DNA of 64,000 nt from Arsukibacterium sp. UBA3155 (GTDB taxonomy: Bacteria > Pseudomonadota > Gammaproteobacteria > Enterobacterales > Alteromonadaceae): the NCBI GenBank assembly GCA_002364615.1, contig DEYP01000012.1:1-64000 (forward strand), in the 5' to 3' direction. The number at the start of each line of letters is the position of its first letter. Within the stretch, counting starts at the first letter, position 1. The position numbers and the translations under genes were made by a program. The notes below the pieces were generated by a model that had not been told where the DNA came from, ran no database searches, and saw only the letters and a program-made list of their open reading frames with translations. Below, in pieces: positions 43,814 to 54,232 of this stretch.

Positions 43814-46576
43814 TTGGAAAAAGTACATATAAAGCAAAGCCCCAACGATAACAGAGTCTATCAACACCTGACACTCGACAGTGGTCTTACTGTTTTGTTA
43901 GTTCAGGATAAAAATGCTGAAAAAAGTGCCGCGGCCTTAACGGTCAATGTCGGCCACTTTGATGATCCGGCGGATTATCAGGGCATGGCCCATTTTTTAG
44001 AGCATATGCTTTTCCTTGGCTCAGAAAATTTTCCGGAAGCGGGTGAATATCAGCAATTTATCAGTCAGCATGGTGGCAGTCATAATGCGTGGACGGGTAC
44101 TGAACACAGTCATTTTTACTTTGATATCGATACACCACAGCTGCAGCAAGCCGTTGCTCGTTTTTCCGATATGTTTTGCCGGCCTTTATTTTCTGCAGCC
44201 TATGTTGAGAAAGAGCGCCATGCCATTGAAGCAGAATATTCACTAAAGCTAAAAGATGATAGCCGCCGCATATATCAGGTTCACAAAGAGACCATCAATC
44301 AGGATCATCCTTTCGCCAAGTTTTCGGTAGGCAATCTTAATACGCTGAATGACAAACCCGGCCAAACGCTGCGTGACGCTCTGCTGCGGTTTTATCAGCA
44401 ACAATACAGCGCCAGCAGAATGAGTTTGTGTCTGGTTTCTCCGACGCCGCTATTAACCATGGCACAATGGGTAACCGACTATTTTGCGGACTTGCCAGCA
44501 GAGCTGCCGGCAAAAGCACCATTGAGCGTGCCGCTTTATAACGCTGAACATCAGACCATTTTATTAAATATTCAACCACACAAAGATTCCGACAGACTGG
44601 TAGCCAGTTTTGCGCTGCCGGACATCCACCCCTGGTATCCTCATAAAATCGTCAGCTTTCTGGCTTCTATTCTGGGCGATGAGGGTGATGGTTCGCTGCT
44701 GAGTTATCTGAAAGATGCCGGTTTAGTGAACCAGTTAAGTGCAGGTGGCGGTATTGATGGCAGTAACTATAAAGATTTCACTGTGTCGTTTGAACTGACC
44801 CGCGCAGGCAGGGCGAATATTGAAGCGGTACTGAAAGCCCTCTATAGTGCGCTGGCCACCATAAAACAGCATCCCCTACCTTACAGTTTATTTAATGAAC
44901 GGCAAAAACTGTTGCATTGGTCATTTATTTATCAGGAGCCGGCCGACGCCCTGCAAACGGCTAGTCAATTGTCTGTTAATTTACAGCACTATCCGGTTGA
45001 AGATACCATTTTTGGTGACTACCGGATGGAATTGCCCGCTGAAGCGCTGTATCAGCAGCTACTAAGCTGGTTCAGACCAGACAATATGCGGGTAATGTTG
45101 ATTGCCCCTGACGTACCGGTGCTGTCAGAAGCAAAATGGTATAACACGCCCTACTCTGTCACCCGGTTAAGTGACCAACTTCTGCACACCTTGCAGACAA
45201 CCGGGCCGGTTGTCGAAATCAGACTCCCCAGCGCCAACCCGTATCTGACGGAGCAACTTAGCTTACTGGAAAAAAATGAACATATGGCCATACCGCAGCA
45301 AATCTGCAGTGCGCCGGGGTTAAGCATCTGGCACAAAGCTGATACTGAATTTAATACGCCTAAAGGCCATATATTTTTGCAACTCAGTCTGCCGCAAAGT
45401 ATTGCGGATAATCATCAGCTGGCAACCAGCAGGTTATGGCTGGAGTTGTTCCAGGATCACATTAATCAGCAGTTTTATAATGCCACTACGGCTGGCCTGA
45501 GCTATAACCTGCACGTCCAGAAACAAGGTGTCAGCATTCATATCTCCGGCCTGGCAGCCAATCAGATCCAGCTGCTACAAAATATTTTGCAGCAAATAAA
45601 CCACACTGAATTCTCAGAACTTCGTTTTAATGAAATTAAACAGCAGCTTTGCAGACACTGGGGTAATAGTAGTAAAAGTAAACCCGTCGCCCGATTATTC
45701 AGCCAATTGTCTGCATTGTTGCAACCCCTCAATCCCGAAATTGAGATATTAATTGCTGAACTGGAACAACTAACCTTCAGCCAGTTTTGCCAGTTCTCAA
45801 CGCATCTGCTGGATAATGTTCATTTAGAAGCGCTGCTGGTAGGTAACTGGACCAGCACTAATGCCGAAGATCTGCAACAGATGCTGGCGACATGGCAAAG
45901 CCAGCAACATAGTGTTGGTAGTAAAATTACCCCGGTAACCAATAGCATTGCCGGCTTAGGTCCAGTCTGGATGCAAACAGAAACCGAAAGCGGCGACCAC
46001 GCGCTGGTGGTGTACCTGGCGGCTAAACAGGCGTCTGCCGCACAAATGGCGTTGTTTATGCTGGCGAACCACCTGATGTCTCCTCATTATTTCCACCAGT
46101 TGCGAACCGAACAACAAATGGGTTACTTAGTCGGCACCGGCTATGTACCCATTAATACTCTGCCGGGTATGGCATTTTATATTCAGTCACCTAATTTTGA
46201 TTGCAGTGCGCTGTATCAGGCGACAGTGGCATTCTTTAAGGAGTTTCTGGAACAAATAGAAGAGATGCCAGAGGAAAGTTTTGTTGATTTAAAACAGGGC
46301 TTAACAGCCCAGCTTGCTGAACGTGACAGCAGCCTCGGAGGCCGCGCAAAAAGACTCTGGCTGGCTCTGGGTCAAGATGATACCCAGTTTGATCTAACCA
46401 ACAGAATCATTTCTGCACTGGCTGAACTGGACAAAACACATTTTACCGACTTACTCAGTGAACTGTTGGCTGATGATTATGACGTGCTCATTCTGGCTTC
46501 CGGACCTAACGATCAACACAGCCATATCAGGTCGATGAGCCGGGCTGAGCTCAGACAAAAAATTACGGTAACGTAA
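43814..46576 (+). CDS. Insulinase-family (M16) peptidase, protease III-like
   Basis: A large M16A metallopeptidase of 920 residues if started at the TTG at 43814 (AGGA six bases upstream); an in-frame upstream TTG at 43781 is possible but lacks a good Shine-Dalgarno. The inverted zinc motif HFLEH (about residues 60-64) is followed by the distal Glu in EKERHAIEAEYS. Four homologous domains are expected, with the second pair catalytically inactive (HQLRTEQQMGYLVGTGY near 775). E. coli PtrA has a signal peptide; none is seen here, so it may be cytoplasmic. Confidence 0.92.
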   Translation: MEKVHIKQSPNDNRVYQHLTLDSGLTVLLVQDKNAEKSAAALTVNVGHFDDPADYQGMAHFLEHMLFLGSENFPEAGEYQQFISQHGGSHNAWTGTEHSHFYFDIDTPQLQQAVARFSDMFCRPLFSAAYVEKERHAIEAEYSLKLKDDSRRIYQVHKETINQDHPFAKFSVGNLNTLNDKPGQTLRDALLRFYQQQYSASRMSLCLVSPTPLLTMAQWVTDYFADLPAELPAKAPLSVPLYNAEHQTILLNIQPHKDSDRLVASFALPDIHPWYPHKIVSFLASILGDEGDGSLLSYLKDAGLVNQLSAGGGIDGSNYKDFTVSFELTRAGRANIEAVLKALYSALATIKQHPLPYSLFNERQKLLHWSFIYQEPADALQTASQLSVNLQHYPVEDTIFGDYRMELPAEALYQQLLSWFRPDNMRVMLIAPDVPVLSEAKWYNTPYSVTRLSDQLLHTLQTTGPVVEIRLPSANPYLTEQLSLLEKNEHMAIPQQICSAPGLSIWHKADTEFNTPKGHIFLQLSLPQSIADNHQLATSRLWLELFQDHINQQFYNATTAGLSYNLHVQKQGVSIHISGLAANQIQLLQNILQQINHTEFSELRFNEIKQQLCRHWGNSSKSKPVARLFSQLSALLQPLNPEIEILIAELEQLTFSQFCQFSTHLLDNVHLEALLVGNWTSTNAEDLQQMLATWQSQQHSVGSKITPVTNSIAGLGPVWMQTETESGDHALVVYLAAKQASAAQMALFMLANHLMSPHYFHQLRTEQQMGYLVGTGYVPINTLPGMAFYIQSPNFDCSALYQATVAFFKEFLEQIEEMPEESFVDLKQGLTAQLAERDSSLGGRAKRLWLALGQDDTQFDLTNRIISALAELDKTHFTDLLSELLADDYDVLILASGPNDQHSHIRSMSRAELRQKITVT

Positions 46577-46643
46577 ATTGATTTTGACACTGTTCCTAAA
46601 CTTGGTTACCGTAAGCGCAATAACAATAAAAATGTTGTAATAC

Positions 46644-48884
46644 GTGGGTAAACGTCACTTCTGTCGCACTAAAACGTCTGTAATACTGTTGGCTGTTCAT
46701 CCCTGGGGGCTTTATGCCCTTAGCTGGGACAGCGTGCAGCCTTATGTGTTTTCAGCCGTATTATTTTTTGCCTGCGCGGCATTATTATTGGCTCATGCCA
46801 GCATTGTTAAAATGCGGCGTTATCATAAACGCTTGGCAAAGAGTGAAGAACGTTTGCGCCTGTCATTATGGGGTAGCGGTGATGAACTCTGGGACTGGCG
46901 TATTCATACCGGAGAATTGTACCGTTCCAGTTCCTGGTTAAAGCCGGTCGAACTAAAACCCGAAACACATGACTTTCCACCAAACAAACAGCAGATCCAC
47001 CCTCAGGATTTAGACCGGGTCATCAACCTGCTGAACGATCACCTTAATGGCGGCAGCGCCTTTTTTGAAGCAACATACCGTTTGCGCACCGCTGAAGGGC
47101 TGTACATTTGGGTACTGGATCGCGGCAAAGTGGTGGCGTACGCCACTAACGGCAGTCCAAGCCGAATGACAGGCACCCTGAAAAATATCCATCAACTCAA
47201 AGAAGCTGAAGGCAGAATGCAACTGTTTGCCCGCTGTCTTGAAAACATTTCAGATGCGGTGCTAGTGTGTGATACCCAGTTCAATATTATTGAAGTTAAC
47301 CCGGCGTTTAGCAGCATTACCGGCAAGCATCGCGATGAAGTTATTCGCAGCCGCTTTGAATTGTCGCTGTACCCCAGTCGTTTTATGCAGGACATTCAGC
47401 TACAACTGGCAAAGCACGGCCGTTGGAGTGGCGAAATACGCGAGCAAAAAGAAAATGGCGACATCTACCAGGCAGAGCTGGCGTTTGATGTTATTAACGA
47501 TCAGGAAGGAAACCCGCAGCAATATGTTGGCGTGTTATCAGATATAACTGATCGGAAGCTACGTGATGCAGAACTGAACCGGCTGGCGAACAACGACACT
47601 CTGACCGGCTTACCAAACCGGGCGGTATTTATGACAAAACTGGCCAGTTTAGTCACCGTTGACGCTGTACATGCATTGCTGGTGTTCGATTTAGATAATT
47701 TTAAGAAAATTAATGACTCACTGGGCCACGAGCTGGGTGATGCCCTGTTATGTAAGCTGGCACAACGACTGCACGGCGATCCCCGATACCAGAACAAACT
47801 TTACCGGCTGGGCGGCGACGAATTTGCCGTGTTGCTCAACAACACCAATGACATTCATTCTATCACCTCAATGGCCAAAGGCTTGCTGGAGCAGATTAAC
47901 CGGCCGTTCTTCATTAGTCAGCATGAACTGGCTGTCACCAGCAGTATTGGTATTGTATTGTTTCCGGATGATGGCAACGACCCTCAGGCATTACTTCGTA
48001 ATGCTGATACGGCTATGTATCATGCCAAAAATGACGGCGCCAACCGCTATCTGTTTTTTAATGACAGCATGAACAAGCAAGCAGTAAAACGGTTACAGGT
48101 TGAAAATTTAATTCGTTACGGTTTAAAAGAAGATTATTTTAGCGTTTATTATCAGCCCAAAATGGACATTCTTACCGGCAACATCGTCGGTATGGAAGCG
48201 CTGGTGCGTTTTATTACGCCCAAGGGCGGTCTGGTGAGCCCGGCCAGTTTTATTCCGGTAGCCGAAGAAACCGGACAAATTGTTGAGATCGGTGCAGTGG
48301 TGCTACGAAAAGCCTGTGCCGATGTTAAAAAATGGCTGGCACTTGGCCTGTTTCAGGGTCGGGTTGCCGTTAACTTGTCTGCCAAGCAATTTATGCTGCC
48401 CAATCTGTGCCAGCAGATCGACGATATACTCGAGCAATGTGAGCTGCCTTCCTATCATCTGGAACTTGAAATTACCGAAGGCACCGTAATGCAGTCGCCC
48501 AAGCTGGCGATAGACATGATGAAAAAACTACGGGCCAGGGGTATTCACTTGGCAATGGATGACTTTGGAACGGGCTACTCTTCACTGGCCTATCTGAAAC
48601 AATTTCCATTAAATACCCTGAAAATTGACAAAGCGTTTATCGATGATATGGATAATGCCAGAGGCAGGAACATGGTCGATACCATTGTTACTATTGCCCA
48701 CAATTTAAGTTTAAATGTCGTTGCTGAGGGTGTCGAAACCAAAGACCAGTTGGATATGCTGCGTAAGTTACGTTGTGAGACGATTCAGGGGTTTTATTAT
48801 AGTAAGCCACTGTCGGCCGAAGATTTTGCTGCTTTTTTATCAGCACAGAAGCAACGGCCGCGGTTGTCAGCCATACCAGGTTAA
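46644..48884 (+). CDS. Membrane-anchored PAS-PAS-GGDEF-EAL protein
   Basis: A 746-residue c-di-GMP enzyme starting at a GTG (46644); a stop codon lies two codons upstream in the same frame. One N-terminal membrane helix (about 28-51), a first PAS opening RLSLWGSGDELWDW (about 60-180), a second PAS (about 195-305), GGDEF intact at 390-394 and EAL intact at 518-520, with DDFGTGYSS. The first PAS is typical of much longer Reg_prop/Y_Y_Y sensor proteins of this group, so this may be a shortened relative lacking the periplasmic sensor. Transcribed after the M16 gene, 67 bp downstream. Confidence 0.92.
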   Translation: MGKRHFCRTKTSVILLAVHPWGLYALSWDSVQPYVFSAVLFFACAALLLAHASIVKMRRYHKRLAKSEERLRLSLWGSGDELWDWRIHTGELYRSSSWLKPVELKPETHDFPPNKQQIHPQDLDRVINLLNDHLNGGSAFFEATYRLRTAEGLYIWVLDRGKVVAYATNGSPSRMTGTLKNIHQLKEAEGRMQLFARCLENISDAVLVCDTQFNIIEVNPAFSSITGKHRDEVIRSRFELSLYPSRFMQDIQLQLAKHGRWSGEIREQKENGDIYQAELAFDVINDQEGNPQQYVGVLSDITDRKLRDAELNRLANNDTLTGLPNRAVFMTKLASLVTVDAVHALLVFDLDNFKKINDSLGHELGDALLCKLAQRLHGDPRYQNKLYRLGGDEFAVLLNNTNDIHSITSMAKGLLEQINRPFFISQHELAVTSSIGIVLFPDDGNDPQALLRNADTAMYHAKNDGANRYLFFNDSMNKQAVKRLQVENLIRYGLKEDYFSVYYQPKMDILTGNIVGMEALVRFITPKGGLVSPASFIPVAEETGQIVEIGAVVLRKACADVKKWLALGLFQGRVAVNLSAKQFMLPNLCQQIDDILEQCELPSYHLELEITEGTVMQSPKLAIDMMKKLRARGIHLAMDDFGTGYSSLAYLKQFPLNTLKIDKAFIDDMDNARGRNMVDTIVTIAHNLSLNVVAEGVETKDQLDMLRKLRCETIQGFYYSKPLSAEDFAAFLSAQKQRPRLSAIPG

Positions 48885-48910
48885 AGGTAGCTTCAGATTA
48901 ACCGCTATAA

Positions 48911-48930
48911 AAAAAGCCCCGCAGGGCTTT
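48911..48930 (-). terminator. Terminator at the maoP end
   Basis: aaagccc (48913-48919) pairs with gggcttt (48924-48930); on the minus strand a long T-run follows. The stem overlaps the maoP stop codon. It may also stop the convergent GGDEF-EAL transcript weakly. Confidence 0.8.
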
Positions 48931-49276
48931 AATCAGAGTCGGTTTCGACGTACGAAAAATCGTCCGCACCGTCTGCAATACGCTTTTTACCAAAAACCGT
49001 ATGAAACTTTCGCTTTTCGTTCAGGCGTTGCTTGTATTTAATCCAGGTTTTTTCATAGGCGGAGCTCGCTTCTGCTTCGCCCCGGCAAACCAGAATAAAG
49101 CGTTGCTCTTCCTCGTTTACCGGTTCACGTGCACCCTGCTCCAGCTGTTGCATCGCGAAACCATGTTTTTCCAGCAAATTACCTTCTGCCAGAGTAAAGC
49201 GCCCGGACCGCGTAAACCCACGAGGGAAATTGCGGTCATCGAAAAAGCGACGAGTAGCGACAAAACTTTGCTGCAT
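48929..49276 (-). CDS. maoP: Macrodomain Ter organiser MaoP (DUF413)
   Basis: A 115-residue protein aligned along its length with E. coli MaoP/YifE: RRFFDDRNFPRGFTRSGRFT, EKHGFAMQQLEQG, REPVNEEEQRF and the basic segment KRKFHTVFGKKR. In E. coli it acts with the maoS site to restrict Ter-macrodomain properties to its region. The start is the ATG at 49276, nine bases after AGAGG; the GTG at 49279 is an alternative. It is divergent from hdfR, as in E. coli. Confidence 0.93.
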   Translation of the reverse strand: MQQSFVATRRFFDDRNFPRGFTRSGRFTLAEGNLLEKHGFAMQQLEQGAREPVNEEEQRFILVCRGEAEASSAYEKTWIKYKQRLNEKRKFHTVFGKKRIADGADDFSYVETDSD

Positions 49277-49405
49277 CACTTTTTTCCTCTAATGTCGTTG
49301 AATATAAAGCCAGCCTGTTTAAACTGTGCGGAGTATGGTTAACAATATTCCTGTCGTAAAACAAAAATTTTTTATTGACACGATAAATAACTTTAAGGCT
49401 AAACC

Positions 49406-50266
49406 TTGGATACTGAACTGCTAAAGACCTTTCTTGAAGTGCAGCGTACCCGCCATTTTGGTAAGGCGGCTGAAAACCTTTATTTGACCCAGTCTGCCGT
49501 GAGTTTTCGGATCAGACAGCTAGAACAACAGCTTGGCGTTAATTTGTTTAGCCGCTACCGGAATAATATTCAGCTTACTGCTGCCGGAGACCGGTTGTTA
49601 CCTCATGCTCAGGCTATGCTAACCGCATTACAACGCGCTAAGCAAGAGGTTGCATTAAGCAATAAACAAGCACAACAACTGTCTGTTGCCGCCACCGCAA
49701 ACGTCTGGGACAGCTTTTTGCTACCGGGGTTTATCGAGGTACAGCAACATTATCCGCAGCTTGCCTGGCGTGCAGAGTCACTGGGTACGGAACAAATAGG
49801 CCGCTTATTGCTGGAGCGGAACCTGGACCTGGCCGTGGTATTTGACCCACCCAAAGTGGATGAGATCCAGGTTGAGAAACTCGATGATATTACACTTATT
49901 GCTGTGACCAGTGGCGATCACAATAATTGCGACAGCGCTATGGCGCAACACTATATTTTGATGGACTGGGGAACATCATTCGATATTCAGCATGCCAAGT
50001 ACTTTGCCGACATGCCACCGCCGATGTTACGCACCGGCAGCGCGAAAATTGCTTTGTCAATGCTGCTACATAGCCCTGCAACAGCTTATCTGCCGCAGGT
50101 TATGGTGCAGCCACTGTTAAAGAACAACAGCCTTAGAACAGTAGACAATGCGCCACAGATGAGTAGAGAATTATTTGCGGCGACGCTGCATCAGGCAACT
50201 AACGAGCCGTTGTTGCAAGATATTATTCAGCAATTGCGCCAGCACATCAAAGGTAAAGCCGCTTAA
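49406..50266 (+). CDS. hdfR: LysR-type regulator HdfR
   Basis: A 286-residue LysR-family regulator starting at a TTG with AAGG (49395-49398) seven bases upstream. The HTH (about 1-60) reads MDTELLKTFLEVQRTRHFG and is nearly the same as in E. coli HdfR, which represses flhDC and activates gltBD. The ligand domain covers about 90-285. The divergent maoP-hdfR pair matches E. coli gene order, which supports the name. Confidence 0.93.
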   Translation: MDTELLKTFLEVQRTRHFGKAAENLYLTQSAVSFRIRQLEQQLGVNLFSRYRNNIQLTAAGDRLLPHAQAMLTALQRAKQEVALSNKQAQQLSVAATANVWDSFLLPGFIEVQQHYPQLAWRAESLGTEQIGRLLLERNLDLAVVFDPPKVDEIQVEKLDDITLIAVTSGDHNNCDSAMAQHYILMDWGTSFDIQHAKYFADMPPPMLRTGSAKIALSMLLHSPATAYLPQVMVQPLLKNNSLRTVDNAPQMSRELFAATLHQATNEPLLQDIIQQLRQHIKGKAA

Positions 50267-50460
50267 GGCCGGAACAAACTGCTGTTTCTGCCTCGCGTTT
50301 TACACAGCAATAATCGCTTATGGCTGTTAAACAACGGTAATAGAAAAGGACCGGTAAACAGGGCTGCCACCGCCCATTGTAACGCTTGCATGCCACTGCG
50401 CAGCGCCGCAATATAAACTCCAAGAGCCACCATCAACCATACTACAGGTACTAATAACAC
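50263..50460 (-). CDS. Small membrane protein of unknown function
   Basis: A 65-residue protein with two predicted membrane helices (about 1-20 and 27-45) and a basic C-terminus (HKRLLLCKTRGRN). It starts with a GTG, eight bases after GGAG, a good ribosome-binding site that argues for a real gene. It overlaps the end of hdfR by 4 nt on the opposite strand. No family is recognised. Confidence 0.5.
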   Translation of the reverse strand: MLLVPVVWLMVALGVYIAALRSGMQALQWAVAALFTGPFLLPLFNSHKRLLLCKTRGRNSSLFRP

Positions 50461-50556
50461 TACCCCATCTCCACTACCAGGTTTTCGCCGCAGCTGGTTA
50501 TTATACCGGCTGCGGCTGTTGCTAACTGTTAAGCTTTAGTTGATTTATTGCAACAG

Positions 50557-52695
50557 CTACGGATAAAACCGGCTGCCCTGCTCTGCCATCGTCAGCAGAC
50601 GACTGCAAGGGGCAAAACGTTCACCGTGTTCAGCTTCAAACTGGCGCAGGCTGGCCACCAGGTTTGTCACGCCCAAGGTATCGATATAGCGGAATGGCCC
50701 ACCTAAAAACGGCGGAAAGCCAATGCCAAAAATAGCACCAATGTCACCGTCACGTGCTGAGGCAATGACCCCCTCATCCAGACAGCGCACCGCTTCATTC
50801 AGCATTTGCGCAGTACAACGCCTGGCAATATCATCACCACTTAAGGTACCGGCAGGTGTTACGCCCAGCACGTTATACACGCTGCTATCGACCGTTTTGG
50901 ACCCTTTTTTCTCATTTTTACCGTACTGATAAAAGCCTTTAGCAGATTTTTTACCCTTGCGACCGTCTGCCAGCAACTTGTCAAAAGCGGCCGGAGGAGC
51001 AAAGCGCTCACCTAATTGCTCGGTCAGGATAGGAGAGATTTTTGCGCCAACATCAATACCCACCTCATCTAACAGGGTCATTGGCCCTACCGGAAAGCCG
51101 AATTTCACCAGGGCTTTATCTATTTTCTCTATCGGCTCGCCAGCCAACAACAGATTTGCAGCCTCATTCATATACAACGCCAGGATCCGATTAACATAAA
51201 ATCCGGCACCGTCTTTTACCACAATAGGAGTTTTGCCTTGTTTGCGGGCGAACGCTACCGTAGTGGCAATCGTCTGATCAGATGTTTTGGCGTGGGCGAT
51301 AACCTCAACCAATGGCATTTTGTCTACCGGAGAAAAATAATGCAGACCAATTACGTTCTCTGGCCGTGCTGCCTTTGCTGCGATTTGAGCAATAGGCAGC
51401 GAGCTGGTATTACTGGCGAAAATGGTATGCTCTGCACAGTGCTGTTCTATATCGGCAACCATTTTTTGCTTTAAATCCAGATCTTCAAATACCGCTTCAA
51501 TCACTAAGTCAACATCATGAAAACCACTGTAATCAGTGCTTCCTGTCAATAGTAGCAATTGCTTCTGCATTTCTGCTTTGCTGATAAAACGACGCTTAAA
51601 TTTCTTTTGCAGTAAATCATAACTGTATTTAAGAGCATTACTAATGCCTTGCTCATTAATGTCTTTAATTCGCACCGGCACACCGGCTTTGGTGCTGCTG
51701 ACGTTAGCAATACCACCGCCCATCAGACCACCACCGAGCACAGCGGCTTTTTCAACTTTTTGCGGCTGGGTTTTGCCTGCTCCGGTTTCTTTTTTCATCT
51801 GGGTGGTTGCAAAAAACAAACTGCGAAGCGCCGCCGACTCTTTGGTCATACACAGCTGACCAAAGGCTTTGGCTTCAGCTGACAGCCCTGCCGCGTAGCC
51901 GTTGTCCTGCCCTTTGCGCACAACTTCAATAATCCGTACCGGCGCCGGATAATTACCCTGAGTTTTCTTCAGCGTTTGTTTCAGTGCCTGCGAAAACAAT
52001 ATATTGCGCCCTGGCCCGGTGTTCTCCAGCAATTTTGCCAGCATACCTTTGCTTTTCGCTGCCGTTTTAGTGTTGCCCTGCAATGCCCGTTTCACAGCCG
52101 CTTCCAGTAAAATACTTACCGGAACCACTTCGTCAACTAACCCGGCTTTTTTAGCCTGAACCGCCCGCAATTGCTTACCGGTTAGCATCATATCCAGCGC
52201 TTTTTGCACCCCAACCAGCCGCGGCAGGCGTTGTGTGCCGCCACTACCGGGTAGTAAACCCAGCTGTACTTCGGGCAAACCCAGTACGGTTTTTCCTGAA
52301 TCCGTTGCTATCCGGGAGTGACAGGCCATTGCCAGTTCCAAACCACCGCCCAGGCAAGGGCCATTAATCGCCGCCACCACAGGGATCTTCATCTGTTCCA
52401 GCCGGTCAAACATTTGCTGGCCCATTCGGGCAATATCTTCAGCCTGCTCTGCCGTGTCACAGCTATCCAGCATAGAAATATCGGCCCCAGCAATAAAAGA
52501 ATCCTTTTTACCGCTGATGATAACCACACCTTTGACGCTGCTGTCGCTTTGCAGTGTATTCAGAATGGCGTCAATTTCATCGGCAAAAGACGCCTTAAGC
52601 ACATTCATGCTCTCGCCAGGTATATCCATTGTAATTACGGCGACATGGTCGTCCCGTAACGCCATACTAAAGCTGTTTTGTTGTTTCTTAGTCAT
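50557..52695 (-). CDS. fadJ: Fatty-acid oxidation complex alpha subunit FadJ
   Basis: A 712-residue bifunctional enoyl-CoA hydratase/3-hydroxyacyl-CoA dehydrogenase, the same length as E. coli FadJ (714). The N-terminal hydratase domain has [16 protein letters not shown] and [15 protein letters not shown] with the two catalytic Glu; the dehydrogenase part starts at about 315 with the NAD loop [10 protein letters not shown] and has the segment [16 protein letters not shown] with its catalytic His. Its ATG overlaps the fadI stop by 1 nt (TAATG). FadJ acts with FadI in anaerobic or alternative beta-oxidation in E. coli. Confidence 0.95.
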   Translation of the reverse strand: MTKKQQNSFSMALRDDHVAVITMDIPGESMNVLKASFADEIDAILNTLQSDSSVKGVVIISGKKDSFIAGADISMLDSCDTAEQAEDIARMGQQMFDRLEQMKIPVVAAINGPCLGGGLELAMACHSRIATDSGKTVLGLPEVQLGLLPGSGGTQRLPRLVGVQKALDMMLTGKQLRAVQAKKAGLVDEVVPVSILLEAAVKRALQGNTKTAAKSKGMLAKLLENTGPGRNILFSQALKQTLKKTQGNYPAPVRIIEVVRKGQDNGYAAGLSAEAKAFGQLCMTKESAALRSLFFATTQMKKETGAGKTQPQKVEKAAVLGGGLMGGGIANVSSTKAGVPVRIKDINEQGISNALKYSYDLLQKKFKRRFISKAEMQKQLLLLTGSTDYSGFHDVDLVIEAVFEDLDLKQKMVADIEQHCAEHTIFASNTSSLPIAQIAAKAARPENVIGLHYFSPVDKMPLVEVIAHAKTSDQTIATTVAFARKQGKTPIVVKDGAGFYVNRILALYMNEAANLLLAGEPIEKIDKALVKFGFPVGPMTLLDEVGIDVGAKISPILTEQLGERFAPPAAFDKLLADGRKGKKSAKGFYQYGKNEKKGSKTVDSSVYNVLGVTPAGTLSGDDIARRCTAQMLNEAVRCLDEGVIASARDGDIGAIFGIGFPPFLGGPFRYIDTLGVTNLVASLRQFEAEHGERFAPCSRLLTMAEQGSRFYP

Positions 52696-54005
52696 TATTC
52701 AGTCTCCACTATCATGGCAGCACCTAAACCACCCGCTGCACACGCTGTGGTCAACCCAACTCCGCCGCCGCGACGTTGTAGTTCATTCAAGGTCTGCACT
52801 ATTAAGCGAGTGCCAGTGGCTGCAAACGGATGGCCATAGGCCAGTGAGCCACCATTGACATTAAATTTGTCCATATCAATCTCGCCAATGGCTTCACTGC
52901 GACCAAGCTTTTCTTCGGCAAATTTGCGACTGGCAAACATTTTAACGTTAGCCAGTGCCTGAGCGGCGAAAGCTTCATGCATTTCAATTAATGTCAGGTC
53001 ATTGAGGGTCATACCTGCCCGGTCCAGCGCAATAGGTGTCGCGTAGGACGGTCCCATCAGCATATCTTCATGAACGCCAATAGCAGAAAACGCATAGCTG
53101 CGAATATAACCCAGCGGTTTGTAACCTAGTGCTTTGGCGCGACTTTCTGTCATCATTAACACTGCTGAGGCGCCATCTGTCAGTGGCGTGCTGGTCGCAG
53201 CGGTGACCGTGCCGTGATTGCGATCGAATACCGGACGCAGCTTGGCGTACGACTCCAGCTTAGAATCCATCCGGATGTTATTATCAATATCCAGAAATTT
53301 ACGGTAAGGCTCAACGTGGGCGGTCATTACCTCACTGGCCATTAAACCATTTTGCCAGGCTTTTGCCGCCAGGCTATGAGAGCGATGCGCTAATTCATCC
53401 TGCGCGGCACGGCTAATACCATGGGTTTTTGCCATTTGCTCTGCGGTATCACCCATTGACAAGCCTGTACTGTATTCCGCTACTGCCGGCGGCACTGGCA
53501 TCAGATCTTTTAAACCAAGACGACGTAAAATACTGAATTTCTGGCCAAAGGTTTTCGCTTTGTTCATATCAACCAATGCGCGGGCCAGTTTTTTACTGAC
53601 ACCGATAGGCAGTACTGAACTGGAATCGGCACCGCCGGCAATGGCGATCTCGAGTGTTCCGGCCATCATCGATTCCACCACACTGGCAACTGACTGAAAA
53701 CTGGTCGCACAGGCCCGGGTAACGCTGTAGGCATCAGTATGCACACCCATTCCGGTGCCCAGCACAATCTCCCGCGCAATATTAGGTGCTTCCGGCATTT
53801 GCACAACCTGACCATATACCACCTGCTGCACCAGAGCTGCATCCAGCTCACTGCGAATAAGCAGTTCATTTACCACCAATTTAGCCAAATCCAGCGCCGA
53901 AACACCGTGTAGCTCGGTCGCTTGTTTCGCAAAAGGTGTACGCAACCCGGAGACAATCGCTATCCGATCACCACTGCGGGTATGAAGTTTAATAGGCGCT
54001 GACAT
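52695..54005 (-). CDS. fadI: Acetyl-CoA acyltransferase (3-ketoacyl-CoA thiolase) FadI
   Basis: A 436-residue thiolase, the same length as E. coli FadI. The nucleophile Cys99 lies in TRACATSF; the C-terminal half has [23 protein letters not shown] and the second Cys in [12 protein letters not shown]. It cleaves 3-ketoacyl-CoA in the last step of beta-oxidation, in complex with FadJ. The promoter region (54006-54232), shared with the divergent MoxR gene, carries a FadR-like and a PsrA-like palindrome. Confidence 0.95.
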   Translation of the reverse strand: MSAPIKLHTRSGDRIAIVSGLRTPFAKQATELHGVSALDLAKLVVNELLIRSELDAALVQQVVYGQVVQMPEAPNIAREIVLGTGMGVHTDAYSVTRACATSFQSVASVVESMMAGTLEIAIAGGADSSSVLPIGVSKKLARALVDMNKAKTFGQKFSILRRLGLKDLMPVPPAVAEYSTGLSMGDTAEQMAKTHGISRAAQDELAHRSHSLAAKAWQNGLMASEVMTAHVEPYRKFLDIDNNIRMDSKLESYAKLRPVFDRNHGTVTAATSTPLTDGASAVLMMTESRAKALGYKPLGYIRSYAFSAIGVHEDMLMGPSYATPIALDRAGMTLNDLTLIEMHEAFAAQALANVKMFASRKFAEEKLGRSEAIGEIDMDKFNVNGGSLAYGHPFAATGTRLIVQTLNELQRRGGGVGLTTACAAGGLGAAMIVETE

Positions 54006-54060
54006 AGCTTTCCTCTTGTTTGGCCCGGCATAGGTTTAATCCGGGATAGTCGAAACAAAA

Positions 54061-54075
54061 ACAGGTCTGACCTGT
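54061..54075. promoter_or_regulatory. Candidate FadR operator
   Basis: The perfect palindrome ACAGGTCTGACCTGT contains the FadR core GGTCNGACC and lies 56 bp upstream of the fadI start codon. fadR itself is in this window at 33700-34416. Confidence 0.55.
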
Positions 54076-54109
54076 AAGTATATTTTGATTGTAACGGCAG
54101 TTGCGGCTA

Positions 54110-54129
54110 ATTAAAACACTTGTTTTAAT
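54110..54129. promoter_or_regulatory. Candidate PsrA-type operator
   Basis: A perfect 20-bp palindrome (ATTAAAACA, CT, TGTTTTAAT) containing AAAC-N4-GTTT, the pattern of PsrA/TetR-type fatty-acid regulators. It lies about 105 bp upstream of fadI and could alternatively serve the divergent moxR gene. Confidence 0.35.
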
Positions 54130-54232
54130 GCAAACGGAACCTTATTTAGGTTATAACGTCTTAGCCTAGCTGCTTTTATAGCTAACTGCGCGAAAAACAA
54201 CTGAAACTTTTAACCAAAAGACTTATATCACT

